Positions 1 to 8,726 are shown, numbered from the stretch's first letter. The stretch: DNA of 28,586 nt from Brachyspira sp949287565 (GCF_036997615.1 NZ_JAWLQA010000040.1), one strand, 5' to 3'. The notes: a model not told the origin generated them from the sequence alone. Made by a program: numbers and translations.

Positions 1-134
1 AGGCCCTGCCATTCTATCGAATGTCAGGCACTTACAAATTTTTTATTTTTATTTATCTATAAAAAATTATTCGCTCTTAGGCTATTTTAAGTAAACTTAA
101 AATAGGCTCATAATTTTTTTATTTCTTTTATCCT
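1..134. repeat. Direct repeat copy 1 with Rpn gene tail remnant
   Basis: Nearly identical to 158-291 at a 157-bp offset, with only a few substitutions (for example cttaca against ctcaca). It may extend left of the window. It holds three inverted repeats: an imperfect one at about 3-31 (gccctgccattc / gaatgtcaggc), an AT-only one at about 37-68 and one at 79-108 (aggctattttaag-taaa-cttaaaataggct). On the minus strand its right end reads R-I-K-E-I-K-K-L-stop, stop at 108-110, matching the last codons of the Rpn-family gene that ends at 265. I infer a duplicated gene tail plus 3' flank, preceded by an in-frame stop. Confidence 0.8.
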
Positions 135-157
135 TTATAAAAAATTTGTTCGTTAAT

Positions 158-291
158 AGGCCCTGCCATTCTATCGAATGTCAGGCACTCACAAATTTTT
201 TATTTTTATTTATCTATAAAAAATTATTCGCTTTTAGGCTATTTTAAGTAAACTTAAAATAGGCTCATAATTTTTTTATTTCTTCTATGCT
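158..291. repeat. Direct repeat copy 2, overlapping 3' end of Rpn gene
   Basis: Second copy of the unit at 1-134. It contains the last eight or so codons and the stop of the minus-strand gene at 265-1125, plus its downstream flank. The hairpin nearest the gene has arms 236-248 and 253-265 with a 4-nt loop, and its end touches the stop codon. No uridine tract follows immediately on the minus strand, so it is not a textbook intrinsic terminator, though it could stop transcription or protect the mRNA end. Confidence 0.8.
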
Positions 292-1125
292 CAAACCTGT
301 TAATTCACTAATAAGATTTATATCCATATTTTTATTTTTCATATTTCTTACTAATGAATATTTTTCTTTTTCTATGCCTTCTTTTATCCCTTCCTCTCTT
401 TCTCTTTTAAGCATTATGGTTTGTCCGTATAAAAATGCATCTCTAGCATTATAAACTTCCATCTCTTCTTCACTTGATATAAATCTCTCATATTTATCTA
501 TAACTTTTGACATAATATTATTAAGCTCCTTTAATTTTTCTTTAACTTTATCTAAATCTTTAACTGTAAAAAATTCTATCCAAGATAATATTTTATTTTT
601 CTTAATATCATCTGTATTTGCATTATTTAATATTTTTATAAATCTTGGAATTTCTATTATATGCATTTGAATAATATCTAATGAAACATTATGATTTTGA
701 GTATCTATCAATTTAAAACATCTATGGGCTTTACCTTCATCATTAAAGTCCATATTGAAATTTACAAAATTAATACTTATTACTTTACTAATAATATCAT
801 AAGATTCATTTTCGTTTAATTCGCTTACTATATTTTTTGATATATAATAATATATTCTTTTAACAAAATCTATATTTCCTGATAATTGTATTTCTATAAT
901 AATTTTTTTATTGTCTTTTGTTTTAGCTTTCACATCAAGAACAGATTCTTTTAGATTAATATTTTCCGGCAGATTATGTGGATTAATTATTTCTAAATTA
1001 TGAACTTCTTCAAAACCTGAATCTATAAGCACACAATTGACTATATTTTCAAGTATATCTTCATTACCAATAGAGCCTAGAAGGTAACGCACAAAGTAAT
1101 CATTCATTCTATTTATGTTTCTCAT
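265..1125 (-). CDS. Rpn-family PD-(D/E)XK nuclease / putative transposase-like protein
   Basis: 286 aa. The N-terminal half fits the Rpn (recombination-promoting nuclease, YhgA-like) family: an N-terminal 'MNDYFVRYLLG' segment, then a PD-(D/E)XK core with D64 in 'SVLDVKAK' and E78/Q80 in 'IIIEIQLS'. The C-terminus has a charged helical stretch (about 235-255) and ends 'LISELTGLSIEEIKKL', a short tail common in this family. Family members are DNA endonucleases, often multicopy and linked to recombination or phage conflict; the exact role here is unknown. No good Shine-Dalgarno precedes the ATG. It lies 53 bp downstream of the ABC ATPase gene, where transporter permeases would often be. Its tail and 3' flank are duplicated at 1-134, which suggests local rearrangement. 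Confidence 0.82.
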   Translation of the reverse strand: MRNINRMNDYFVRYLLGSIGNEDILENIVNCVLIDSGFEEVHNLEIINPHNLPENINLKESVLDVKAKTKDNKKIIIEIQLSGNIDFVKRIYYYISKNIVSELNENESYDIISKVISINFVNFNMDFNDEGKAHRCFKLIDTQNHNVSLDIIQMHIIEIPRFIKILNNANTDDIKKNKILSWIEFFTVKDLDKVKEKLKELNNIMSKVIDKYERFISSEEEMEVYNARDAFLYGQTIMLKREREEGIKEGIEKEKYSLVRNMKNKNMDINLISELTGLSIEEIKKL

Positions 1126-1178
1126 AACAACTATTAATCAAAAGAATATATAAAATAAATTTTATATAAACCAAATTT

Positions 1179-2708
1179 TTATGCACTTCTCTTAGAGCCT
1201 GCCATATAAAGGCCAAGTTCATTAATAGTTAAATCTCTATTATTAACATTAGCTACTATTTCACCTTCATATATAACAAGTATTCTGTCACTTAAATTCA
1301 TAACCTCATCAAGCTCTAAAGAAACAAGTAAAACAGCCTTTCCGTTATCACGTTGTCTTATTAATTCTTTATGTATATATTCTATAGCCCCAACATCTAA
1401 TCCTCTTGTAGGCTGAACCGCTATAAGTAAATCCGGATTTCTGTCTATTTCTCTTGCTATGATAGCCTTCTGCTGATTACCTCCTGACATACTTCTAGCT
1501 ATAGTTTTAGCACCCTCTGCACTTCTTATATCAAATCTTTTTATAAGTTCATTAGCATAATTTTCTATTTCTTTGAATTTTAAGAATCCTTTATTTTGAA
1601 ATCTTTCTGTGAAATAAGTTTGAAGTATTGTATTTTCTCCAAGGGTATAATCAAGTACAAGTCCATGTTTATGTCTGTCTTCCGGAATATGTCCTATTCC
1701 GCTTAGAGTTTTATTTCTTATAGATAAATTAGTAATGTCTTTTCCATTTAAATGAATGCTTCCGCTTGACATCTCAATTAATCCTGTAAGTGCATATATA
1801 AGCTCGCTTTGTCCGTTTCCATCAATACCAGCAATGCATACTATCTCTCCGGCACGAACATCGAAAGAAACATTTTTAACAATATTTTTTTCACTATGCG
1901 GAGATTTAACATTGAGATCTTTCACTGATAATATTATATCTTTAGGTTTTGCTTCTGTCTTTTCTACTACTAAAGATACCTTTCTTCCAACCATCATTTC
2001 AGACATCTCTTCTTTTGTAGTGCTTTTTACATCAATAGTGCCTATGTATTTACCCTTACGAAGTACGGAACATCTGTCAGCAACTTCTTTAATTTCATTT
2101 AATTTATGAGTTATGAAAAGAATAGATTTTCCTTCTTTAGTTAAGGATTTCATAATTTTCATAAGCTCTTCTATTTCACTAGGAGTAAGTACGGCAGTAG
2201 GCTCATCGAAAATAAGTATATTATTATCTTTATAAAGCATTTTTAAAATTTCTACTCTCTGCTGCATACCTACAGTTAAATCGCTTATCAAAGAATCAGG
2301 ATAAATTTCAAGTCCGTAAGTTTTGCTTAATTCCATTACTTTTTTTCTAGCATCATCAACTTGAAGTATTCCATTTTTGACAGTTTCTACACCAAGCATG
2401 ATATTTTCTAAAGCAGTGAAATTATGAACTAACTTGAAATGCTGATGCACCATACCAATACCTAAAGCATTTGCTGTATTAGGATTATCAATATTTACTT
2501 CTTTGCCATTGACTTTAATAATTCCCTCTTCCTGTTTATAAAGTCCAAAAAGAACACTCATTAAAGTAGATTTTCCTGCACCGTTTTCACCAAGCAAAGC
2601 ATGTATTTCACCTCTTTTTAATTGTATAGTGATATTGTCATTTGCCACTATGCCTTTAAAACGTTTAGTAATATTAAGCATTTCAACTACATATTCTGAA
2701 TTTTCCAT
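1179..2708 (-). CDS. Nucleoside-type ABC transporter ATP-binding protein (tandem ATPase)
   Basis: 509 aa, two fused ABC ATPase domains, as in the NupO/RnsB/YufO group that works with BmpA-like lipoproteins to import nucleosides. Domain 1 has Walker A GENGAGKST (40-48), signature 'LTVGMQQRVEIL' and Walker B 'ILIFDEPTA'. Domain 2 has a degenerate Walker A (GIDGNGQSE, lysine replaced by Gln), signature 'SGGNQQKAI' and 'LLIAVQPTRGLDVG' with Gln at the usual Walker B Asp. Such asymmetry is usual in sugar/nucleoside ATPases of this type. It follows three bmp genes, but a terminator lies between and it has its own promoter at 2760-2788. The two permeases expected to complete the transporter are not visible; the next gene is the Rpn nuclease. 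Substrate is inferred from the neighbours. Confidence 0.9.
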   Translation of the reverse strand: MENSEYVVEMLNITKRFKGIVANDNITIQLKRGEIHALLGENGAGKSTLMSVLFGLYKQEEGIIKVNGKEVNIDNPNTANALGIGMVHQHFKLVHNFTALENIMLGVETVKNGILQVDDARKKVMELSKTYGLEIYPDSLISDLTVGMQQRVEILKMLYKDNNILIFDEPTAVLTPSEIEELMKIMKSLTKEGKSILFITHKLNEIKEVADRCSVLRKGKYIGTIDVKSTTKEEMSEMMVGRKVSLVVEKTEAKPKDIILSVKDLNVKSPHSEKNIVKNVSFDVRAGEIVCIAGIDGNGQSELIYALTGLIEMSSGSIHLNGKDITNLSIRNKTLSGIGHIPEDRHKHGLVLDYTLGENTILQTYFTERFQNKGFLKFKEIENYANELIKRFDIRSAEGAKTIARSMSGGNQQKAIIAREIDRNPDLLIAVQPTRGLDVGAIEYIHKELIRQRDNGKAVLLVSLELDEVMNLSDRILVIYEGEIVANVNNRDLTINELGLYMAGSKRSA

Positions 2709-2759
2709 TATATTTCCTATTATAATTTTATATAATAATTTAAAAACAATTATATATAA

Positions 2760-2788
2760 AATATAGTTAAATGATTTTGAATTGTCAA
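2760..2788 (-). promoter_or_regulatory. Predicted sigma70-type promoter of the ABC ATPase gene
   Basis: On the minus strand TTGACA (2788-2783), a 17-bp spacer and TATATT (2765-2760), upstream of the ATPase start at 2708. It lies after the bmp terminator, so the ATPase can be transcribed separately from the lipoprotein genes. Confidence 0.65.
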
Positions 2789-2795
2789 ATATTTA

Positions 2796-2835
2796 TAAAA
2801 AAAATAGAGATACCAGATTTATATCCGGTATCTCT
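2796..2835 (-). terminator. Intrinsic terminator after the third bmp gene
   Basis: On the minus strand the arms AGAGATACC (2835-2827) and GGTATCTCT (2814-2806) form a perfect 9-bp stem that extends imperfectly inward, followed by a run of uridines (2805-2796). It lies 30 bp after the stop of the lipoprotein gene at 2865. Confidence 0.9.
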
Positions 2836-2864
2836 TTTGAATATATTTTGTAATTAATACTTTT

Positions 2865-3944
2865 TTATTGTATCAAATTAACTTTAACTATATCTAAAGG
2901 TAATTGATTAACATCTTTAGCATCTTTATCAGTAAGAACTTTTACGCTTCCATTATTAAGTTTCTGATATATTGTATCATAATCATTTTGAGTGAATTTT
3001 TGGAATTTAGAAGTAGCTATAGGAAGTCCTATACCATTAACTTTAGCATCAAGTATAACAGATTTTCCGCCAGGGAATTTATTGTTATAGAAATCATCTA
3101 TAGCATTATAAACAGACTCTCCAAGCATTTTCATAGCAGAAGTGATAACAGTAGGAGATTCAGCACTTTGATCTATATCAACACCTATAACTAAACCATT
3201 ATTTTGTTCAGCAGCACTCATAACAGAGTTTCCAGCACCGCCTGCAGGAGCAAATATTACTTGTACTCCGCTTTGATACCAAGAAGTAGCTAAAGTTTGA
3301 TTTTCAGGAGTAGCATTGAAATTACCTATATAAGTATAGTTGATCTTTATGCTTCCTACAGGCATATTTAATTCTTTAGCTGCATAATTAGCACCTTGTA
3401 CAAATCCGTATCCGAATCTTATAACTGCAGGAACAGCCATACCAGCCATAACACCTAAATTAGTATAGCCTTCTTTTACTATTGCATATCCTGCTAAAAA
3501 TCCAGCTTGTTCTTCAGCATAAAGTACAGAATAAACGTTTTTTTCTATTCTGAAATCAGTATAAGTTCCGTCTTGAGGAGTTCCGTCCAAAAGTACAAAG
3601 CTTACATTTGGATGAGTATCCTGAGCTTTATATACTGCAGGCTCAAATAAGAATCCAGGAGTAACTACCAATTTAGCACCTGCTGATACTGCTAAGTCTA
3701 TAGCATCAACATAAGCATCAGTAGTTTTTTGAGCAGGCTGATAATATTTATGAGATATTCCTTTCTCTTGTGCATATTTTGTTAAGCCTTCCCAAGAACC
3801 TTGATTGAAAGATCTGTCATCTATAGTACCAACATCTGTTATTAATGCTAGTTCATATCCTCCAGACTTTTTTCCGCCGCCGCCGCATGAAACTACTAGA
3901 ATGAAGCTCATTACAGCAATGATTGAAACCAAAATTTTTTTCAT
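2865..3944 (-). CDS. BmpA/PnrA-family nucleoside-binding lipoprotein (copy 3 of 3)
   Basis: 359 aa. A lipoprotein signal peptide with lipobox 'ILVVSC' puts the acylated Cys at C20, followed by a GGGGKKSGG linker. The mature part is a BMP-family periplasmic-binding fold: 'IDDRSFNQGSWEGL' after the first strand, 'TPGFLFEPA', 'DGTPQDGTYTDF', 'RFGYGFVQGANYAA' and 'VIGVDIDQS' near the hinge. Characterised members (Treponema PnrA/TmpC, Borrelia BmpD) bind purine nucleosides and deliver them to an ABC transporter. Last of three tandem paralogues, 62 bp after the previous one and closed by the terminator at 2796-2835. It resembles the gene at 4007 more than the one at 5097. Ligand is inferred from family and from the adjacent salvage enzymes. 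Confidence 0.92.
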   Translation of the reverse strand: MKKILVSIIAVMSFILVVSCGGGGKKSGGYELALITDVGTIDDRSFNQGSWEGLTKYAQEKGISHKYYQPAQKTTDAYVDAIDLAVSAGAKLVVTPGFLFEPAVYKAQDTHPNVSFVLLDGTPQDGTYTDFRIEKNVYSVLYAEEQAGFLAGYAIVKEGYTNLGVMAGMAVPAVIRFGYGFVQGANYAAKELNMPVGSIKINYTYIGNFNATPENQTLATSWYQSGVQVIFAPAGGAGNSVMSAAEQNNGLVIGVDIDQSAESPTVITSAMKMLGESVYNAIDDFYNNKFPGGKSVILDAKVNGIGLPIATSKFQKFTQNDYDTIYQKLNNGSVKVLTDKDAKDVNQLPLDIVKVNLIQ

Positions 3945-4006
3945 AATTTGATGTCTCCTATTTTTTTAATATATTTATTTGCTAAAAATTATTAAAGCCA
4001 TGTATA

Positions 4007-5083
4007 TTATTTTATATAATCAATTTCTACTATATCTACAGGCAACTCTTCTACTGTTTTAACACTTCTATCTTTTAATACTTGTATATTACCATCAGAA
4101 AGTTCTTTATATATTGCATTGTAATCATTTTCAGTAAAGTTTTTAAATTGAGAAGTTTTTATAGATAGTCCTATACCATTAACTGTAGCATCTAATACAG
4201 CAATTTCTCCTCCTTTGAAAGTACCATTATAAAAGGAATCAACTGTATTGTAAACAGAATTTCTTATTCTTTTTATTGCTGAGGTAATAACAGTAGGAGA
4301 GTCAAAACTTTGATCAACATCAACCCCTATAACTAAACCATTATTTTGTTCAGCAGCACTTATAACAGATTTCACAGCACCGCCAGCGGGAGCAAATATT
4401 ACTTGTACACCGTTTTGATACCAAGAAGAGGCTAGTTCTTCATTTTGTGCAGTATCATCAAAATTACCTATATAAGTATAATTTATTTTTATGCTTCTAG
4501 TAGGTATATTCAATTCTTTAGCTGCATAATTAGCACCCTGTACAAATCCGTATCCGAATCTTATAACAGGAGGAACAGGCATGCCTCCAATAACACCCAA
4601 ATTAGTATAACCTTCTTTTACTATTGAATATCCTGCCAAAAATCCAGCCTGCTCTTCAGCATAAAGCACTGCATGAACATTGTCTTCTATTCTGAAATCA
4701 GTATAAGTTCCATCTTGAGGAACCCCATCTATAATTATAAAATTCACATCAGGATGTTTATCCTGAGATTTGTATACAGCTGTTTCAAATAAAAAATTAG
4801 GAGTTATTATCAATTTTACACCTTCATTAACTGCTGACTCTATAGCATCAATATATGCTTCTGTACTTCTTGCATCTGCCTGATAATATTTGTATGATTT
4901 TCCTGAATTTTCAGCATATCTAACTAATCCTTCCCAAGCTCCCTGATTATATGACTTATCATCTATTTCACCTTCAGTTATTAATGCTATATCAACTTCT
5001 CCGTCTTTTGATGTAGTTTTAGAGCATGAAATCATTAATATAAAAGCTGCAATAATTATTATAAAGCTGTAAATTTTTTTCAT
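4007..5083 (-). CDS. BmpA/PnrA-family nucleoside-binding lipoprotein (copy 2 of 3)
   Basis: 358 aa. Lipobox 'ILMISC' with C20 as the acylation site. It shares the BMP fold markers with its neighbours: 'IDDKSYNQGAWEGL', 'TPNFLFETA', 'DGVPQDGTYTDF', 'RFGYGFVQGANYAA' and 'VIGVDVDQS'. It differs from its closest paralogue (2865-3944) mainly in the N-terminal lobe and near residues 265-300, where binding specificity could shift. It starts 13 bp after the stop of copy 1, so the two are almost certainly co-transcribed. Probably an outer-leaflet or periplasm-facing substrate receptor for the ABC ATPase at 1179-2708. Confidence 0.92.
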   Translation of the reverse strand: MKKIYSFIIIIAAFILMISCSKTTSKDGEVDIALITEGEIDDKSYNQGAWEGLVRYAENSGKSYKYYQADARSTEAYIDAIESAVNEGVKLIITPNFLFETAVYKSQDKHPDVNFIIIDGVPQDGTYTDFRIEDNVHAVLYAEEQAGFLAGYSIVKEGYTNLGVIGGMPVPPVIRFGYGFVQGANYAAKELNIPTRSIKINYTYIGNFDDTAQNEELASSWYQNGVQVIFAPAGGAVKSVISAAEQNNGLVIGVDVDQSFDSPTVITSAIKRIRNSVYNTVDSFYNGTFKGGEIAVLDATVNGIGLSIKTSQFKNFTENDYNAIYKELSDGNIQVLKDRSVKTVEELPVDIVEIDYIK

Positions 5084-5096
5084 ACAAGCCCCCTAA

Positions 5097-6179
5097 TTAA
5101 TTTATATAATCAATCTTTACTAAGTTTAAAGGTAATTTATCAACACTTTCAGCATCAGTATCTTTTAGTACCTTAATAGTTTTTGTCACAAGAGATTCAT
5201 ATATTATATTATAATCATCTTCTGTAAAAACTGTAAATTTGGAAGTGTCCATAGGAAGTCCTATGCCTTTAACCTGAGCACCTAATACAGTAGTTTTTCC
5301 TCCATTGAAATTACCATTATAATAAGAAGCAACAGCATTATAAACGGATTCTCTTATCAATTTTATAGCAGAAGTAACAACTGTAGGGGATTCAAAACTT
5401 TGATCAACATCAACCCCTATAACTAATCCATTATTATTTTCAGCAGCACTCATAACAGAATTACCAGCAGCACCAGCAGCAGCAAATATTACCTTCACTC
5501 CATTTCTATACCAAGAAGTGGCTAAAGTTTGATTTTCAGGAGTAGGGTCATAATTACCCACATAAGTATATTTTATATTTACAGAATCTTTAGGTAATTT
5601 TAATTCAACGGCAGCATAATCAGCACCTTGTACAAATCCGTATCCAAATCTTACAACTGCAGGGTGGGCAACTCCTCCCATAAATCCTAAATTAGTATAT
5701 CCTTCTTTTACTATAGAGTATCCTGCTAAAAAACCTGCTTCTTCTTCTGAATAAAGAATGGCAACAGTATTAGATGATGTTTTATAATCTGTATAAGTTC
5801 CGTCCTGAGGTTCTCCGTCTATCAATATGAAATGTATATTTGTGTACATATCCTGTGCCTTATAAATCGCAGGTTCAAACATATATCCTGGTGTTACTAT
5901 AAGTTTAGCTCCGCATCTAGCTGCAAGGTCTATAGTATTCATATAAGAATCTATATCTTTATCAGGAACTCTATAATATTTATAGCTTATTCCATGACTT
6001 TCAGCATAATCTTTTACTCCTTCCCAAGAACCCTGATTAAAAGATTTATCATCTATAGGTCCTAAATCTATAAGTACAGCTATTTCAGAAGTATTTGTAT
6101 CTTTATCTGTTTTTTGACCGCATGATAAGACAAATAAAGAAATGATAAATAAAACACATAACATAATTTTTTTAATCAT
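5097..6179 (-). CDS. BmpA/PnrA-family nucleoside-binding lipoprotein (copy 1 of 3)
   Basis: 360 aa. Signal peptide and lipobox 'LFVLSC' give C20. Family markers: 'IDDKSFNQGSWEGV', 'TPGYMFEPA', 'DGEPQDGTYTDY', 'RFGYGFVQGADYAA' and 'VIGVDVDQS'. This is the most diverged of the three: it has 'YRVPDKDIDSYMNTI' where the others have 'YYQ.(A/D).(K/R)(T/S)T(D/E)AY(V/I)DAI', and Tyr-Lys in place of Phe-Arg after the TYTD block. It sits 35 bp downstream of a nucleoside phosphorylase gene on the same strand. This supports a nucleoside import role and suggests a different ligand preference from the other two copies. Confidence 0.92.
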   Translation of the reverse strand: MIKKIMLCVLFIISLFVLSCGQKTDKDTNTSEIAVLIDLGPIDDKSFNQGSWEGVKDYAESHGISYKYYRVPDKDIDSYMNTIDLAARCGAKLIVTPGYMFEPAIYKAQDMYTNIHFILIDGEPQDGTYTDYKTSSNTVAILYSEEEAGFLAGYSIVKEGYTNLGFMGGVAHPAVVRFGYGFVQGADYAAVELKLPKDSVNIKYTYVGNYDPTPENQTLATSWYRNGVKVIFAAAGAAGNSVMSAAENNNGLVIGVDVDQSFESPTVVTSAIKLIRESVYNAVASYYNGNFNGGKTTVLGAQVKGIGLPMDTSKFTVFTEDDYNIIYESLVTKTIKVLKDTDAESVDKLPLNLVKIDYIN

Positions 6180-6214
6180 AATTACATCCTAAAATTATTT
6201 TTTTATTTATATTA

Positions 6215-7000
6215 TTATTTTTTATCTTTTTCTATTAAAATTTTAATTGATTCTATTATCAAATCTATTGCTTCTTCTCCGGTATAATCTTTTGGATCAT
6301 TAATATTATTTTTCACTCTCTCTTGATTATGTAAAACAAGCATAGCAGCTCCGGTTCTTACATTTTTAGCAGCCCCTACTGCAAATAATGTAGCAGATTC
6401 CATTTCAGAAGCCAAACAGCCTGCTTTGATATAACTATCCCATTTATATAATAATTCTTTGTCAACTGCCATACTTTCAGGTGCATGCTGAGCATAAAAA
6501 GCATCTTTACATTGTACCACACCAACATGAGTTCTTGTTTTTATTTTATCAGATCCTTCAATCATAGCTTCAAGTACATCTATATTAGGTACGCATGGAA
6601 ACTCTTTAGGTATATAATTATCCATAGTACCGCCGCCTTTTACAGCACCATTAACTATAACAACATCGCCAGGTAATACATCAATATTCATACCTCCGCA
6701 AGTACCAACTCTTATAAATGTATCAGCTCCAACTTTAATAAGTTCTTCCAAAGCTATAGCAGTTGAAGGGCCTCCTATACCATGAGAAGTAGTAGAAACT
6801 TTAACTCCATTTATATATCCTGTATAAGTTGCATATTCTCTATAATCAGCTATTAATTTGGCATCATCAAATCTTTTAGCAATTTTCACACATCTTTTAG
6901 GATCTCCCGGCATAATAACATATCTTCCGACATCACCTTTCTTTAATTTCAAATGATGAACTAGATTTTCATTTTCTTGATAATAGGCTTTTGGAAACAT
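6215..7000 (-). CDS. Nucleoside phosphorylase (uridine phosphorylase-like)
   Basis: 261 aa, NP-I family. Phosphate-binding 'PGDPKR' (31-36), the uridine phosphorylase signature 'SHGIGGPSTAIALEEL' (72-87), 'IRVGTCGG' (96-103, phosphate Arg97/Thr100) and the ribose-binding 'SEMES' (E199/E201). The reaction is phosphorolysis of a nucleoside to base plus (deoxy)ribose-1-phosphate. It lies 18 bp downstream of a paralogue and upstream of the bmp genes, in an operon headed by deoC. Base specificity (uridine, thymidine or purine) cannot be read from sequence alone, so no symbol is given. Confidence 0.88.
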   Translation of the reverse strand: MFPKAYYQENENLVHHLKLKKGDVGRYVIMPGDPKRCVKIAKRFDDAKLIADYREYATYTGYINGVKVSTTSHGIGGPSTAIALEELIKVGADTFIRVGTCGGMNIDVLPGDVVIVNGAVKGGGTMDNYIPKEFPCVPNIDVLEAMIEGSDKIKTRTHVGVVQCKDAFYAQHAPESMAVDKELLYKWDSYIKAGCLASEMESATLFAVGAAKNVRTGAAMLVLHNQERVKNNINDPKDYTGEEAIDLIIESIKILIEKDKK

Positions 7001-7018
7001 ATTTAACTACCTCTTTAA

Positions 7019-7837
7019 TTACTTCTTTTCAGCTTTTTTGTCTTTCTCATTTAATAAAATAATAGCTTCTAATGCTGTTAATATCATATTTTCTATATTA
7101 TCGCTGTATTCTAAATGAGTACCCATCCTTTCAATCATAGTATTTTCTACTATATGCATTATTCCGCCGGCTCTTACCTTTCTTAAAGAGGCACAGGCAA
7201 AAAGAGCGGCACATTCCATCTCTGAGGCTATGGCACCGCATAAGGTATAATATTTAAGATTATTTTCAAACTTTTCTCTGAAAAAAGAATTCTGAGGTTC
7301 TAATTCTCCATAGAAACAGTCTTTACTATGAACAACGCCTATATGATAATTAGCATTTATTTTTTTAGCGGCATCTCTCAATGCAAGCATAACATCAGTA
7401 TTTGCAATAGCAGGATATTCAAGAGGTATATATTCTTTTGTTGTGCCTTCATCTTTTATTGCAGCCTGAGCTATTGCCAAATCATTAGGCTTTACTTTAA
7501 GGCTAAGTCCTCCTGCAGTTCCCACTCTTATGAAAGTATCGGCACCTACTTTAATAAGTTCTTCCATAGCTATTGAAGCTGAAGGGCCTCCTATACCTGT
7601 TGAAGTTACAGAAACATCTACTCCTTTATATTTACCTGTTACAGTAACATATTCTCTGTAATCAGCTTTTAATTCAGGATTATCCAAAAATTTTGCAATG
7701 TATCCCACTCTTTTAGGATCGCCCGGAAGAAGTACATATCTTGCAACATCGCCTTTTTTTAATTTTATATGGTACTGAAGAAGATTATTTTTAAATGCCT
7801 CTTCATCATAGAATGCTTTAGGTTCATTATATTCCAT
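7019..7837 (-). CDS. Nucleoside phosphorylase (uridine phosphorylase-like), second paralogue
   Basis: 272 aa, NP-I family. 'LLPGDPKR' (37-43), 'STGIGGPSASIAMEEL' (79-94), 'IRVGTAGG' (103-110) and 'SEMEC' (E206/E208). It keeps the same catalytic frame as the downstream copy, but the substrate-loop region differs (for example 'SKDCFYGELEPQNSFF' against 'CKDAFYAQHAPESM'). The pair may therefore split substrates, for example ribo- and deoxyribonucleosides or pyrimidines and purines. It has an internal 'KDKKAEKK' tail. 46 bp downstream of deoC and 18 bp upstream of the other phosphorylase, so it is very likely in one transcript. Confidence 0.88.
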   Translation of the reverse strand: MEYNEPKAFYDEEAFKNNLLQYHIKLKKGDVARYVLLPGDPKRVGYIAKFLDNPELKADYREYVTVTGKYKGVDVSVTSTGIGGPSASIAMEELIKVGADTFIRVGTAGGLSLKVKPNDLAIAQAAIKDEGTTKEYIPLEYPAIANTDVMLALRDAAKKINANYHIGVVHSKDCFYGELEPQNSFFREKFENNLKYYTLCGAIASEMECAALFACASLRKVRAGGIMHIVENTMIERMGTHLEYSDNIENMILTALEAIILLNEKDKKAEKK

Positions 7838-7883
7838 AGATGATTATCTCCTCTGCTTAATATCTGCCTAACTATCATAACTA

Positions 7884-8534
7884 CTACATAGAAGATTTAA
7901 CTATTGCTATACCGCTGCTTGTTCCAAGTCTGTTTGCTCCTGCTTCAATCATTTTTAAAGCATCTTCATAAGTTTTTATGCCTCCTGAAGCTTTTACTCC
8001 CATTTCTTTTCCTACAGCCTCACGCATAAGTTTTACATCATGTTCTGTTGCTCCGCCTGTAGAAAATCCTGTGGAAGTTTTAACAAAATCGGCACCGCAT
8101 TCTTTAGCTATTTTACATGCCAATACTTTTTCTTCATCTGTTAGAAGACAAGTTTCTATAATTACTTTTAATACACTAGCATGGCATGCATCTCTTACTT
8201 TTTTTATATCTCTTTCAAAAAGATCTATTTTTTTGCTTTTTAAGAAACCAACATTTACAACCATATCTATTTCATCAGCTCCGCTATCCACTGCAACTTT
8301 TGTTTCATAAGCTTTTGCCTCTTTCATCATAGCACCCAAAGGAAAGCCTACTACTGAACATACCTTTACATCTGAATGCAAAAGAAAATTATAAGCTACA
8401 TTTACATAGGCTGAATTTACGCATACAGAATAAAATCCGTATTCTTTAGCTTCTATGCATAGCTTTCTTATATCATCTATTGTGGCATCTGGTCTTAAAA
8501 TGGTATGGTCTATTAATTTATTAAGATTATTCAT
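7884..8534 (-). CDS. deoC: Deoxyribose-phosphate aldolase
   Basis: 216 aa, the usual length for short class I DERA enzymes. It cleaves 2-deoxyribose-5-phosphate to glyceraldehyde-3-phosphate and acetaldehyde, the last step of deoxynucleoside catabolism. Catalytic residues are visible: D90 in 'DEIDMVVNVG', Schiff-base K152 in 'FVKTSTGFSTGGAT' and proton-relay K181 in 'GVKASGGIKT'. Preceded by a GAGGAG ribosome site and a good promoter at 8555-8583, with a predicted leader of only about 14 nt, so no riboswitch fits. First gene of the salvage operon. A phosphopentomutase (deoB), needed to link the phosphorylases to this enzyme, is not in the window. Confidence 0.96.
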   Translation of the reverse strand: MNNLNKLIDHTILRPDATIDDIRKLCIEAKEYGFYSVCVNSAYVNVAYNFLLHSDVKVCSVVGFPLGAMMKEAKAYETKVAVDSGADEIDMVVNVGFLKSKKIDLFERDIKKVRDACHASVLKVIIETCLLTDEEKVLACKIAKECGADFVKTSTGFSTGGATEHDVKLMREAVGKEMGVKASGGIKTYEDALKMIEAGANRLGTSSGIAIVKSSM

Positions 8535-8554
8535 ATTTTCTCCTCATATTAAAT

Positions 8555-8583
8555 ATGATATAAAACATTGTTCTATTTGTCAA
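8555..8583 (-). promoter_or_regulatory. Predicted sigma70-type promoter of the deoC operon
   Basis: On the minus strand TTGACA (8583-8578), a 17-bp spacer and TATCAT (8560-8555). The predicted start is about 14 nt before the deoC ATG, and GAGGAG (8545-8540) serves as ribosome-binding site. Confidence 0.7.
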
Positions 8584-8676
8584 ATTTTTATATTATATAT
8601 TATTAGTATATAAATTAATTTATTAAAATCATGATATTGTAAAAATTAAAAGAGAATTTTCTTATTTAAATTGAAA

Positions 8677-8707
8677 ATAAAAAAGCAAGTGCCTGAACAC
8701 CTGCTTT
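8677..8707 (-). terminator. Intrinsic terminator after the DegT-family gene
   Basis: On the minus strand AAAGCAGGTG (8707-8698) pairs with CACTTGCTTT (8691-8682) with one G-U pair and a 6-nt loop, followed by a U-rich stretch. It lies about 20 bp past the stop at 8727 and insulates the deoC promoter region. Confidence 0.85.
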
Positions 8708-8726
8708 TATCATAATTCTAAATTAA

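Noticed and set aside
1756..2109. A plus-strand open frame of 117 codons
   Set aside because: It lies wholly inside the ABC ATPase gene on the opposite strand and shows no independent evidence.
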